From: an uncultured Porphyromonadaceae bacterium
GTDB taxonomy: Bacteria; Bacteroidota; Bacteroidia; Bacteroidales; Muribaculaceae
DNA length: 10,567 nucleotides
Reading direction: 5' to 3'
Assembly (NCBI GenBank): GCA_900549445.1
Contig: UROS01000074.1
Location: forward strand, 1 to 10,567
Shown: positions 1 to 6,293 of the stretch, piece by piece
Layout of the letters: each line of letters starts with the position of its first letter
How positions within the stretch are numbered: position 1 is the stretch's first letter
Translations under genes and position numbers: made by a program
Notes under the pieces: generated by a model
Told to the model about the DNA's origin: nothing
Database searches by the model: none
The model's input: only the letters and a program-made list of their open reading frames with translations

Positions 1-38
1 AATTGAAGGAGTAATGCTGTAGCATTATGACTGAAATT
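1..38 (+). repeat. Structured repeat element, left copy (cut by window edge)
   Basis: The sequence folds as a 6-bp stem (12-17 with 22-27) capped by TGTA. The stem is flanked by GAAGGAG (5-11) and TGACTGA (28-34), with AATT at 1-4 able to pair with 35-38. The flanks can pair as G-T wobble, tandem G-A, two Watson-Crick pairs, then tandem G-A. The right copy near 186-201 carries the same loop and flanks in opposite orientation, but its inner stem differs by compensated pairs. The outer stem continues beyond the left edge and cannot be judged. The element may be a REP/REPIN-like repeat or a structured 3' UTR RNA; I do not recognise a named family. Confidence 0.6.
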
Positions 39-146
39 CAGCACGAAAGACGCCCGGGAGAATGGATGCGAAGAAGCATTTTAAGCAACCGCAAAACCGA
101 ATTTGAAATGTATAAAAAAGAAAAAAATATGTTACATTAAGTCCAT

Positions 147-241
147 GGATGCCTTTTTGGCTCCCCTGTTCATAATCTTCAGTCACAGTGCTACAGCACT
201 GCTCCTTCAGATTATGAACAGGTTAGCTCAAAAATCCATCC
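147..241 (-). repeat. Long imperfect hairpin, right copy of the structured repeat
   Basis: Read on the minus strand, this is a hairpin of about 95 nt. The outermost helix is 5 bp (241-237 with 151-147), followed by a 2x2 mismatch and a T/A-rich 6-bp helix (234-229 with 159-154). A bulged A at 228, a 3-bp helix (227-225 with 162-160) and a further 2x2 mismatch come next. Then a perfect 14-bp helix pairs 222-209 with 178-165. Inside lies the internal loop GAAGGAG/TGACTGA, then a 6-bp stem (201-196 with 191-186) with loop TGTA. It starts 34 nt after the lysR stop on the same strand. A T-rich tract (minus strand, about 128-115) follows after a gap, so it could also affect the lysR 3' end. It is not a textbook terminator, because the T-tract does not abut the stem. 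Confidence 0.65.
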
Positions 242-260
242 ACTCCGGCTTAACATTTGT

Positions 261-280
261 TATTAAACAACCTCTTAGAT
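261..280 (+). repeat. 20-bp near-perfect direct repeat, copy 1
   Basis: This segment matches 9670-9689 at 19 of 20 positions in the same orientation (TATTAAACAACCTCTTAGAT here, TATTACACAACCTCTTAGAT there). It overlaps the last codons and stop of lysR. The origin is unknown: it could be a shared leader motif, the remnant of an element end, or chance. Confidence 0.45.
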
Positions 281-1174
281 CCAGTTGTTCTGGAAGCGCT
301 TTACGGCGATGGATTCGGTAAGAATGCGGATAAACTCAAGCATGGAATGCTTGCGATAGGCTCCCTTTAATATATGGACGCACCCCGCCATCTGATTGTC
401 GGGAATATCAATAGGAACCGCTTTCACATCTCGTACGTCGTATATGGAATCCTCGGCCAGCACGGTTACGAGCTGCGTCTGACGCACAAGCTTCAGCAAA
501 GTGTTTACCTCGTTCATTTCTATGCGGATCTTGAAATTACGGTAATCCGGCACGATGCTGTCGAATGCATTGCGGGCCTGCAATCCTTTTGAAGGGAGCG
601 CAAGATCATATTTTTCAAGTTCGGACACCGACACTTTCTCTTTCGAGGCGAGAGGATGACTGCTGCCAACTACCACGGACAACGAATTTTGAAACAGTAT
701 ATGGGACTCCACGTCGGGCAGCGGCTGAATGGGCCTGAACGCGAGCACGAAATCGATCTCGCGCTTGGCGAGCAAATTCATAAGCTCATTCATCTGCTTA
801 TAAACGATGTTAAGTTTTATCCCGGGATACATCTTCATAAATGAAATTACCGATTCCGTGAGAATTGGGCTGAACGAATGCGTGACTCCGATATTGAGAG
901 TCCCGGTCAGCATCTTCCTCAAATCCCGGATGCGGTCAGCACATGCCTCGGCCTCACGGATTGTCCTCAACGCGAACGGCAGCATCACCTCCCCCGCTTC
1001 GGTAAGACGGATGGAATGACTGTTTCGGATAAAAAGTTGGATCCCGAGTTCATCCTCCAGCTGCTTTATCTGCTGCGAGAGCGAACTTTGGGCTATATTC
1101 AGGCATCTTGCCGCATCAGAGAAATTCAGCGTCTCGGCGGCTTTGGCGAAATATCTTAACTGTCGTAGTTCCAT
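275..1174 (-). CDS. LysR-family transcriptional regulator
   Basis: This 299-residue protein has the standard length and layout of a LysR-type regulator. The N-terminus starts MELRQLRYFAKAAE, and the winged helix-turn-helix occupies roughly residues 5-65, including FSDAARCLNIAQSSLSQQ and QLEDELGIQLF. A linker helix and a periplasmic-binding-protein-like effector domain (about residues 90-295) follow. LysR proteins bind DNA as tetramers and respond to a small ligand; the ligand cannot be read from the sequence. The gene lies 27 nt downstream of the split ThrE exporter on the same strand, so it may be co-transcribed with it or regulate it (inference). The ATG at 1174 is chosen because the HTH begins immediately after it and a TAAATTTG promoter motif sits only 7 nt upstream. 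Confidence 0.93.
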   Translation of the reverse strand: MELRQLRYFAKAAETLNFSDAARCLNIAQSSLSQQIKQLEDELGIQLFIRNSHSIRLTEAGEVMLPFALRTIREAEACADRIRDLRKMLTGTLNIGVTHSFSPILTESVISFMKMYPGIKLNIVYKQMNELMNLLAKREIDFVLAFRPIQPLPDVESHILFQNSLSVVVGSSHPLASKEKVSVSELEKYDLALPSKGLQARNAFDSIVPDYRNFKIRIEMNEVNTLLKLVRQTQLVTVLAEDSIYDVRDVKAVPIDIPDNQMAGCVHILKGAYRKHSMLEFIRILTESIAVKRFQNNWI

Positions 1175-1181
1175 TGGATTG

Positions 1182-1189
1182 CAAATTTA
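1182..1189 (-). promoter_or_regulatory. Putative -7 promoter element of lysR
   Basis: The minus strand reads TAAATTTG, an exact match to the Bacteroidetes TAnnTTTG -7 motif. No good -33 TTG is visible at the usual spacing. The predicted transcription start falls within a few bases of the lysR ATG at 1174, implying a leaderless or nearly leaderless transcript. Confidence 0.45.
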
Positions 1190-1201
1190 GGGATAATCCG
1201 G

Positions 1202-1696
1202 CTAACGTGTGGCCGTAAACGATAGTTTTTTGAATAAGAACACCGGCACCGTGGCTCCGGCAACCATCCCTAAAATAATAAACAAACAAGTCAGCCCGTT
1301 GTATGCAAGCAGATAGAAATAATGTCCGAAAACATCTTCCTGAGTATGATACAGACACGACAGCAGAGCTTCGATGGTCCGATAGGCATACATTCCCGGT
1401 ATCATCGGAAGAAGAGCCGGAAAAAAACATACCTCGGCCGGGCATTTTATGCGCGACGCAAACAGCACTGCCAGCATGCCTACGGCAAACGAAGCCACCG
1501 TACTCGCCGCAATTATATGCATACCCCCGAATTCGGGCAGTGTCAGCACATATCGTATGGCATGACCCACTGCGGCAATCAGTCCGCACGTCAGATATGC
1601 CCGCCGGGGAGTGTTGCTGATGCTTGAAAAGCCGATTGCAGCCATAGCCGCAAACAATCCGTCCTCGAAAATATTTATAAATATATCATTCCACAT
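1202..1696 (-). CDS. Threonine/serine exporter, C-terminal subunit (ThrE_2/DUF3815)
   Basis: This is a small, strongly hydrophobic protein of about 164 residues, the usual size for the separate second half of a split ThrE exporter. About five membrane segments are visible. Family-typical stretches are SSISNTPRRAYLTCGLIAAVGH near the N-terminus, ASTVASFAVGMLAVLFASR in the middle and FPALLPMIPGMYAYR after it. With the DUF1212 partner it would form an inner-membrane exporter of threonine and serine or small peptides; the substrate is taken from the family. I chose the ATG at 1696, 2 nt after the partner's stop codon. An ATG at 1708, overlapping that stop, is equally possible. A longer reading from 1738 begins at TTG and is less likely. 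Confidence 0.85.
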   Translation of the reverse strand: MWNDIFINIFEDGLFAAMAAIGFSSISNTPRRAYLTCGLIAAVGHAIRYVLTLPEFGGMHIIAASTVASFAVGMLAVLFASRIKCPAEVCFFPALLPMIPGMYAYRTIEALLSCLYHTQEDVFGHYFYLLAYNGLTCLFIILGMVAGATVPVFLFKKLSFTATR

Positions 1697-1698
1697 AA

Positions 1699-2502
1699 TC
1701 AGAACCATTTCAGACCAAGTATGAGCATTCCCGCGCAAAGTCCGGCCGACAGGCAGACCGTAAGAACTGCAGCATCAAAAAAACGGCTGAACGCACACAG
1801 ATAATGCCGGTAAATCAGATCGCTTACCGAATTTATATAAGGCACACCCGGTATCAGATACAGAACGCTCGTACCGAGTGCTATTTCCGGCGTGGTGCCT
1901 ATTCCGAAGACATGACCGCAGGCACTCAGGGCTGCCGAAAAGAAAGAGGCACACAGAAAAACAAGCCGCATGTCGCACTTGTATTCGACCATTATCTGCT
2001 TGAGCCGGTAGCCCGCGAGTGTAGATATAAACACTATCAGCATCGCCACGGCATCGCCCCCGAAAAGACGGCAGAACGATGCGTTGGCCACACTCGTAAG
2101 AAGAAGCACCTCCCACTTACCGGTTGGCTTTGTTTTCTTTATACCCTCAAACCGCCCTATTGCAGCTTGAAGTCCGAGCTTATTGTCGGCCACTTCCCAG
2201 CTCAGCCGGCTCAGTCTGGCATTAAGATTGAAACTTATGCCACAATCAGCCGTCTTGCGCACAGCCACCACGGCTTCAACAGGATTTTCACGCCATACCG
2301 ACACATACACGTGGCCCGGCATTATTGAAATTTCAAGCCCTGCGCCGAAAGCGGCTGCGAGCCGGCGGGTATTTTTCTCAATCCTTATGCAGGTTGCGCC
2401 GCACCCCGCCAGAAGTGAGGCATATTCGGCAAGAAAAGAGGCCGTATGGTGCAAAACGGCGTTTTCAGCAGCATCCGCCGTATTACAAGTCCTCAAAATC
2501 AT
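1699..2502 (-). CDS. Threonine/serine exporter, N-terminal subunit (ThrE/DUF1212)
   Basis: This is the first half of a split ThrE-type exporter, about 267 residues. A soluble N-terminal part (about residues 1-140) contains FLAEYASLLAGCGATCIRIEKN, typical of DUF1212 proteins. It is followed by about five membrane segments including YLIPGVPYINSVSDLIYRHY, a characteristic family stretch. The partner with the remaining membrane segments is encoded directly downstream. The ATG at 2502 is preferred: it follows GAGGAAG, overlaps the upstream small gene by 20 nt as in coupled genes, and gives the usual family length. A reading from 2559 starts with TTG and lies deeper inside the upstream gene. Function is assigned from family membership; the direction of transport and substrate are not visible. 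Confidence 0.87.
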   Translation of the reverse strand: MILRTCNTADAAENAVLHHTASFLAEYASLLAGCGATCIRIEKNTRRLAAAFGAGLEISIMPGHVYVSVWRENPVEAVVAVRKTADCGISFNLNARLSRLSWEVADNKLGLQAAIGRFEGIKKTKPTGKWEVLLLTSVANASFCRLFGGDAVAMLIVFISTLAGYRLKQIMVEYKCDMRLVFLCASFFSAALSACGHVFGIGTTPEIALGTSVLYLIPGVPYINSVSDLIYRHYLCAFSRFFDAAVLTVCLSAGLCAGMLILGLKWF

Positions 2503-2680
2503 CTTCCTCGTCAAAATCTCCCGGAATATAGAATATGTCCTTATCCTTGCCGAATTCAATAATATGGCGAGGCTTATGGGCGCGGCGGCGTTCGCTGTAG
2601 TGCCGTTCCACGGCCCGGAATATAAATGCGCATAACAGCACTCCCGCTATCACGCACCAGGCAATCATCTGATGGTTCAT
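2483..2680 (-). CDS. Small membrane protein with basic linker and acidic tail
   Basis: I do not recognise this 65-residue protein. Residues 5-23 form one hydrophobic membrane segment. It is followed by an arginine-rich juxtamembrane patch (ERHYSERRRAHKPR) and a C-terminal tail ending in a dense acidic run (DFDEEDDFEDL). The basic patch suggests the tail is cytoplasmic (positive-inside inference). Its end overlaps the start of the ThrE N-terminal subunit by 20 nt, so the two are probably translated together. The ATG at 2680 is chosen because it lies about 16 nt after the predicted transcription start of the TACTTTTG promoter; an extension to 2743 would start with TTG upstream of that promoter. 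It could be an accessory subunit of the exporter. Confidence 0.6.
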   Translation of the reverse strand: MNHQMIAWCVIAGVLLCAFIFRAVERHYSERRRAHKPRHIIEFGKDKDIFYIPGDFDEEDDFEDL

Positions 2681-2701
2681 AGTCTTTTGCTTTTTTCGCT
2701 G

Positions 2702-2709
2702 CAAAAGTA
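2702..2709 (-). promoter_or_regulatory. Putative -7 promoter element for the ThrE operon
   Basis: The minus strand reads TACTTTTG, matching TAnnTTTG, 21 nt upstream of the small membrane protein ATG. The -33 region is poor (GTTTATTT). If used, the leader would be roughly 16 nt. Confidence 0.5.
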
Positions 2710-2803
2710 GAACCGCCGCCAAGAAAAATAAACCCTCAAGCAAGGGATTTTTCTATCGTTGCGATAGGCAAAACTGATAATCACAACCGTCTGCATATTT
2801 ATA

Positions 2804-2811
2804 CAAATTTA
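2804..2811 (-). promoter_or_regulatory. Second putative -7 element, abutting the upstream terminator
   Basis: The minus strand reads TAAATTTG immediately after the T-tract of the terminator at 2815-2863. Transcription from here would carry a leader of about 110 nt before the small membrane protein. That leader would include a perfect 6-bp hairpin (2753-2758 with 2762-2767). The A/T-rich surroundings raise the chance of a coincidental match. Confidence 0.3.
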
Positions 2812-2814
2812 TAT

Positions 2815-2863
2815 AAAAAAGAAGGGGAACGCATAAGAATCTGTAGAACTCGCGTCCCCCTTC
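2815..2863 (-). terminator. Rho-independent terminator after the MetE-like gene
   Basis: On the minus strand GAAGGGGGACGC (2863-2852) pairs with GCGTTCCCCTTC (2832-2821). The 12-pair stem contains one G-T wobble and a 19-nt loop, and is followed directly by TTTTTT. On the plus strand the wobble becomes an A-C mismatch and there is no T-tract, so it acts on minus-strand transcription. It lies about 38 nt after the stop at 2901. Confidence 0.85.
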
Positions 2864-2900
2864 CGGGCAGAAAAGTTATAAAAAGAAAAAACAGTTTTGT

Positions 2901-4016
2901 TTATCCCTGAAGTACCTCACGGATATTCGATATTTTCAGCCATTGTGATTCGTAGGTAAGTCCGCGGGACATATAACTCGTCAGTTTGAAACCCGTCTTA
3001 GGACTTACCGACAGTTTTTCGCCGGAAATATATTCCGATGCTTTGGCAACCGTATCGAGAATGCCTGCGGGGTTCTCGGCAAAAGGGCTGTGGGCATCGG
3101 CCAGCCCGAGAACAACCTTTTTGGAGTCGGGAATAAGCCGCAGGATTTCAAGTTGATAGTCGTTTCCAATTTCAAAAGGCATAAAAAACTTGCCTGCGTC
3201 AACTTGCGTCAGGATTTTCGGCATAATATTATCGGGGTATCTGAGGAATTCCCATTCGGGTACAATCGTGTCGCCCCCGGAAAGATACAGTGATATTTCC
3301 ATATCGGAAGGGAGAGCCGCCACCGAACTGTTGAATAATCCGATAATCTGCTCATGCAGTGAAATCAGGTCCACACCTCCCTGCAGCAGCCGTTTTGTAT
3401 AATTGTCCTCGCAAAGAAGGCCGCAAGCAGTATCGTCAAACTGGATATGCCGGCATCCCAGTTCATAAAGACGGATTATGGTCCTGTTGTAGGTTCCGGC
3501 GATGTCATCAAGCAGTTTGTCAGCCTCAGGATAAATCTGTCCGGGTTCTCCGCCGGTCATAGCGAGAATCTCGAGATAGAGATTTGCCGGTGAGGGAAGT
3601 GTCTGCCGGCAACTGGCTCGGCCGCCGGTGATTTTATAAAGATCTGCAAAGTCGGTAAAAAAAGGATGGTCGGGATTATAACTGATACGTCCTATAAAAC
3701 GCATCATATCGGTAAACGGATCAAGCGGCTGATAGATATGTCCGCTTTCCACTCTTTCACAGCTTATACCGTTAAGCCCGAACCAAAAATCTTTGTCCCA
3801 TTGTCTGCGACGGAACTCACCCGACGTGACTTCAGTAAGTCCGGCCGCAAGCTGATCCTCTACAAGCCGGGCTACAGCCTCGTTTTCTATAGATTCGAAA
3901 CGCTGCCGGTCCGTCGCGCCGTAATCATACCGGCTCCGGGCCTCCATAAGTTCATCCGGCAGCAAAAAACTGCCTACAATATCAACTTTCGGTAATGAAT
4001 TATAGCTCATATACAT
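2901..4016 (-). CDS. MetE C-terminal-domain-like protein (YxjG type), zinc ligands apparently lost
   Basis: This 371-residue protein has the single TIM-barrel fold of the MetE C-terminal (core methionine synthase) family and resembles the stand-alone YxjG group. Recognisable stretches are VGSFLLP (residues 14-20), GEFRRRQWDKDFWFG (66-80), HIQFDDT (190-196), KKVVLGL (299-305) and the terminal SPKTGF (338-343). True enzymes bind catalytic zinc through His and Cys in an HxC motif, a Glu in LEYD and a Cys in QCGF. By eye the matching positions here are Y244 and S246 (YLSGGD), MPFE at 279-282 and T341. It therefore probably cannot activate homocysteine by the known mechanism. It lies 18 nt downstream of the DASS transporter and in the same unit as a cobalamin riboswitch. 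Start is ATG 4016, with ATG 4010 as an alternative. Confidence 0.85.
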   Translation of the reverse strand: MYMSYNSLPKVDIVGSFLLPDELMEARSRYDYGATDRQRFESIENEAVARLVEDQLAAGLTEVTSGEFRRRQWDKDFWFGLNGISCERVESGHIYQPLDPFTDMMRFIGRISYNPDHPFFTDFADLYKITGGRASCRQTLPSPANLYLEILAMTGGEPGQIYPEADKLLDDIAGTYNRTIIRLYELGCRHIQFDDTACGLLCEDNYTKRLLQGGVDLISLHEQIIGLFNSSVAALPSDMEISLYLSGGDTIVPEWEFLRYPDNIMPKILTQVDAGKFFMPFEIGNDYQLEILRLIPDSKKVVLGLADAHSPFAENPAGILDTVAKASEYISGEKLSVSPKTGFKLTSYMSRGLTYESQWLKISNIREVLQG

Positions 4017-4034
4017 TTTTAATCAGAATCAGTA

Positions 4035-5549
4035 TTAGAATATCCCGTATACACCGCAGAAAATAAGCACAACATAACCCAGCAACAGGCCGCATAATCC
4101 CATTATCAGACCAGTTGTGACCATATATTTCTGCTTGATGAAACCCGTGGCGTCTGCCAGAGCGTTCGGCGGCGTGGATATCGGGAGAATCATAGCTACA
4201 GATGAGCATACCGCCACTCCTATGAGCAATGTCGGGACTCCTCCATAAGGAATCAGCTGTTCGGTCATGGTGCTTCCCGCAATGGCTAAAATGGGGACAA
4301 AAAGAGCGGCCGTAGCAGTATGACTGATAAAATTTGCCATTAAATAGCAGAGAAGGCCGGAACCGATAATGACTGCAAGCGGAGACCACGACGCGAACGG
4401 AACCGCCTCAATCAGATGTCCGGCAAGTCCGGATTCCTTCATCGCCACTCCTAATGCAAAAGCACCGGCTATCATCCACAGGATACTCCATGAAAGCTGC
4501 TCAAGATCGCGTTTTGTGATTATTCCCGACATGCAAAGCACGCCTACAGGAAGCATCGCGACAACATTGGCGTTCACTCCGGTAACTGAATCCGTCAGCC
4601 AAAGAAGAATAGTTACAAAAAATGTAAGATAGACGATTTTGTCTTTTATTGTAGACTGATGCTCGCTTTCAATTTGCAGATGTATCTCTTTTTGCTTGAA
4701 CGGAAACAGTTTTTTGAGGACAAACCATGCTACGAAAAGCAGAATCAGAGTAACCGGAACCATCACCATCATCCATTTTCCGAAACCTATGCCAAGATTC
4801 ATCCCATCCGGGTCATTGAGAAATTTCAGAGCAATGGCATTGGGTGGAGTTCCTATCGGAGTACCCATTCCGCCTATGTTGGCCCCGACAGGAATTGCGA
4901 GGGCGAGTCCGATTTTACCTTTTCCGTCGGCAGGTAATGCCGAAAGCACAGGAGCAAGGAATGTAAGCATCATCGCCGCAGTAGCCGTATTGCTGATAAA
5001 CATGGAGAAAAGTGCGGTGACAAGTATGAATCCGAGCAACACATTCTCGCTTTTCGTTCCGAACGGTGCAAGCATTACTTTGGCGAGTTTTACGTCAAGA
5101 CCGCTTTTTGTCGCTGCTATGGCAATGATGAAACCACCTATGAAAAGCATGATTGTAGGATCGGCGAAGCAATGCAGTATATCCACATTATTTATAAGAT
5201 TACCATACTTATCTCCTGCCGGATCGGTCTGAAAAAACCACAGGGCGCTGTTTGTCGTGCAAAACAGCAGGAGGACAACGACAACAAGAGAGGTTGTCCA
5301 GGCCGGAACTGCGTCAAAAAGCCACATCAGGGCGGCAAACACGAAGATTGCGAGCACCCGGTGCTCGACCGGATTTATGTCCGGCAAACCATATACCGAC
5401 GAGGGAGCAAGCCAGAGATACAATGGTACGGCAATTGCTGTCAGCAGTTTTAACGCTTTTACAGGAATGGGATTCCGGCCTTTTCTGTTTTCTTTTTTCC
5501 ACCGGTGATAATCCTCTACCAGATGGAAACCGTGAAACATCGTAAACAT
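4035..5549 (-). CDS. DASS/SLC13-family anion:sodium symporter
   Basis: This 504-residue inner-membrane protein has about 11-13 membrane segments and belongs to the divalent anion:Na+ symporter family (dicarboxylates, citrate or sulfate). The internal repeat is clear. The first half has FISNTATAAMM (SNT at 186-188) and GTPIGTPPNAIA (about 230-240). The second half has NFISHTATAALFVPI (SHT at 409-411) and PISTPPNALA (456-465). The SNT motifs bind the substrate carboxylate and sodium; here the second has His in place of Asn. Residues 1-30 form a charged cytoplasmic N-terminus. The 18-nt gap to the MetE-like gene implies co-transcription. No obvious promoter lies just upstream, so transcription may come from the riboswitch promoter. 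The substrate cannot be told from sequence. Confidence 0.9.
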   Translation of the reverse strand: MFTMFHGFHLVEDYHRWKKENRKGRNPIPVKALKLLTAIAVPLYLWLAPSSVYGLPDINPVEHRVLAIFVFAALMWLFDAVPAWTTSLVVVVLLLFCTTNSALWFFQTDPAGDKYGNLINNVDILHCFADPTIMLFIGGFIIAIAATKSGLDVKLAKVMLAPFGTKSENVLLGFILVTALFSMFISNTATAAMMLTFLAPVLSALPADGKGKIGLALAIPVGANIGGMGTPIGTPPNAIALKFLNDPDGMNLGIGFGKWMMVMVPVTLILLFVAWFVLKKLFPFKQKEIHLQIESEHQSTIKDKIVYLTFFVTILLWLTDSVTGVNANVVAMLPVGVLCMSGIITKRDLEQLSWSILWMIAGAFALGVAMKESGLAGHLIEAVPFASWSPLAVIIGSGLLCYLMANFISHTATAALFVPILAIAGSTMTEQLIPYGGVPTLLIGVAVCSSVAMILPISTPPNALADATGFIKQKYMVTTGLIMGLCGLLLGYVVLIFCGVYGIF

Positions 5550-5564
5550 AGACTCAGGTATTTT

Positions 5565-5765
5565 TTATTTAGGGTTAAAGCAGGGGTGAATTCTGCCGGC
5601 GCAGAAACTTTCTGCCGGCGCTTCGCGGCATTCATTGCAGAGCTGACGACCGTAACTGCGCATCGCAAAGGCCGTCTGCGCTGCAGCCCGACAAGCGGTC
5701 ACAACCCATTTGAAAAAGGACAAACGTTCAGTGATGAAATCCTTTTTGCACCTTGTACAATTCAT
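5565..5765 (-). CDS. Doubtful small Cys-rich ORF, possible zinc ribbon
   Basis: This 66-residue reading frame starts MNCTRCKKDF and has CxxC at residues 3-6 and another CxxC (LCNEC) near residue 43, the spacing expected of a small zinc ribbon. I do not recognise a family. It lies between the cobalamin riboswitch and the DASS transporter on the same strand, 15 nt before the transporter ATG. Doubts are that its 3' part contains a strong inverted repeat (about 5594-5618) and that its composition is unremarkable. It may be real, a remnant of a larger gene, or chance. Confidence 0.3.
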   Translation of the reverse strand: MNCTRCKKDFITERLSFFKWVVTACRAAAQTAFAMRSYGRQLCNECREAPAESFCAGRIHPCFNPK

Positions 5766-5946
5766 AATCACATGAGATGTTAAGGTGAAAAAGATAATGA
5801 GACAATATCGCTATGCAAACTCCGCTCCGACAATAAAACCGCGACACCGTCATATTCTCGCCGGTGTTACCTTCATGCACCATCCCATTTGCGGGACAGG
5901 AATGCATAATCCGTATGTCAGATGTGGCTGAACTTGATATGGCCAT
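5728..5946 (-). CDS. Doubtful 72-residue ORF directly after the cobalamin riboswitch
   Basis: Its ATG lies 9 nt after the hairpin that ends the riboswitch, exactly where a riboswitch-controlled start codon would be expected. The protein (begins MAISSSATSDIRIMHSC) shows no signal peptide, membrane segment or family I recognise. It overlaps the next small ORF in another frame. It could be a leader peptide, a decayed gene that lost its original riboswitch target, or chance. Confidence 0.25.
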   Translation of the reverse strand: MAISSSATSDIRIMHSCPANGMVHEGNTGENMTVSRFYCRSGVCIAILSHYLFHLNISCDYELYKVQKGFHH

Positions 5947-5955
5947 CTCAAAATC

Positions 5956-6165
5956 TAATCCACGAGATTATTGAAACTGAATCGCATGGCAGGTCTCCTG
6001 ACTCGTTCCCCTCGCGGACTGCCTTCCCGACCGTTTCGGTCAGTGACACTGATATCGTGTCCGTTCGGTTGATATGAAACTTACAGTAGCGGGTCTGTTC
6101 AGGCTTCTCACCTGATTCCCTTTTGATCGCTCCGGGATGTGAAACCCTTTGCGAACCGATGCGGC
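5956..6165 (-). ncRNA. Cobalamin riboswitch
   Basis: The minus strand carries the hallmarks of an adenosylcobalamin-type riboswitch in order. The core includes GGGAA, GGTGagaAgCC and CCCGCtACTGT (about 6124-6081). It is followed by P5/P6-like hairpins and the B12 box AGTCAGGAGACCTGCCATGC (6004-5984). A short hairpin follows at 5970-5956, with loop TCGTG (5965-5961). That loop is complementary to CACGA at 6059-6055, at the edge of the upstream L5 hairpin loop, as expected for the L5-L13 kissing interaction. No T-tract follows, so control is probably translational, with ligand repressing the downstream genes (inference from the class). Downstream on the strand are two doubtful small ORFs, then the DASS transporter and the MetE-like gene. 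Confidence 0.95.
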
Positions 6166-6167
6166 CG

Positions 6168-6198
6168 CAAAATTACAAAATCCAATTCATATCTTCAA
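6168..6198 (-). promoter_or_regulatory. Promoter of the cobalamin riboswitch transcript
   Basis: The minus strand has TTG at 6198-6196, a 20-nt spacer and TAATTTTG at 6175-6168. This is a good match to the Bacteroidetes -33/-7 pattern. The predicted start falls just before the riboswitch's first helix. Confidence 0.75.
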
Positions 6199-6223
6199 TT
6201 AAAAAGCGGAATTTTTCTTATAT

Positions 6224-6258
6224 AAAAAGCGAGCCTGCGTTTTTCTGCACAGTCTCGC
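6224..6258 (-). terminator. Rho-independent terminator after tpx
   Basis: On the minus strand GCGAG (6258-6254) pairs with CTCGC (6233-6229). The stem continues inward after one mismatch with CTG/CAG and further pairs, around an A-rich loop, and is followed by TTTTT. It sits about 36 nt after the tpx stop and just upstream of the riboswitch promoter. Confidence 0.75.
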
Positions 6259-6293
6259 CGAATTTTTGATGATTATTATGTCCGGATGAGTTT

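Noticed and set aside
27..140. Small plus-strand ORF of 37 codons beginning MTEIQHERRP
   Set aside because: It starts inside the left structured repeat, ends in a lysine-rich low-complexity tail from an A-rich tract, and has no recognisable features.
1804..2328. Plus-strand ORF of 174 codons and other overlapping frames in this area
   Set aside because: It is antisense to the ThrE N-terminal subunit, whose family motifs are clear; the composition looks random.
2734..2752. Plus-strand hairpin CCCT...AGGG followed by ATTTTT as a terminator
   Set aside because: The stem is only 4 bp and no plus-strand gene precedes it.
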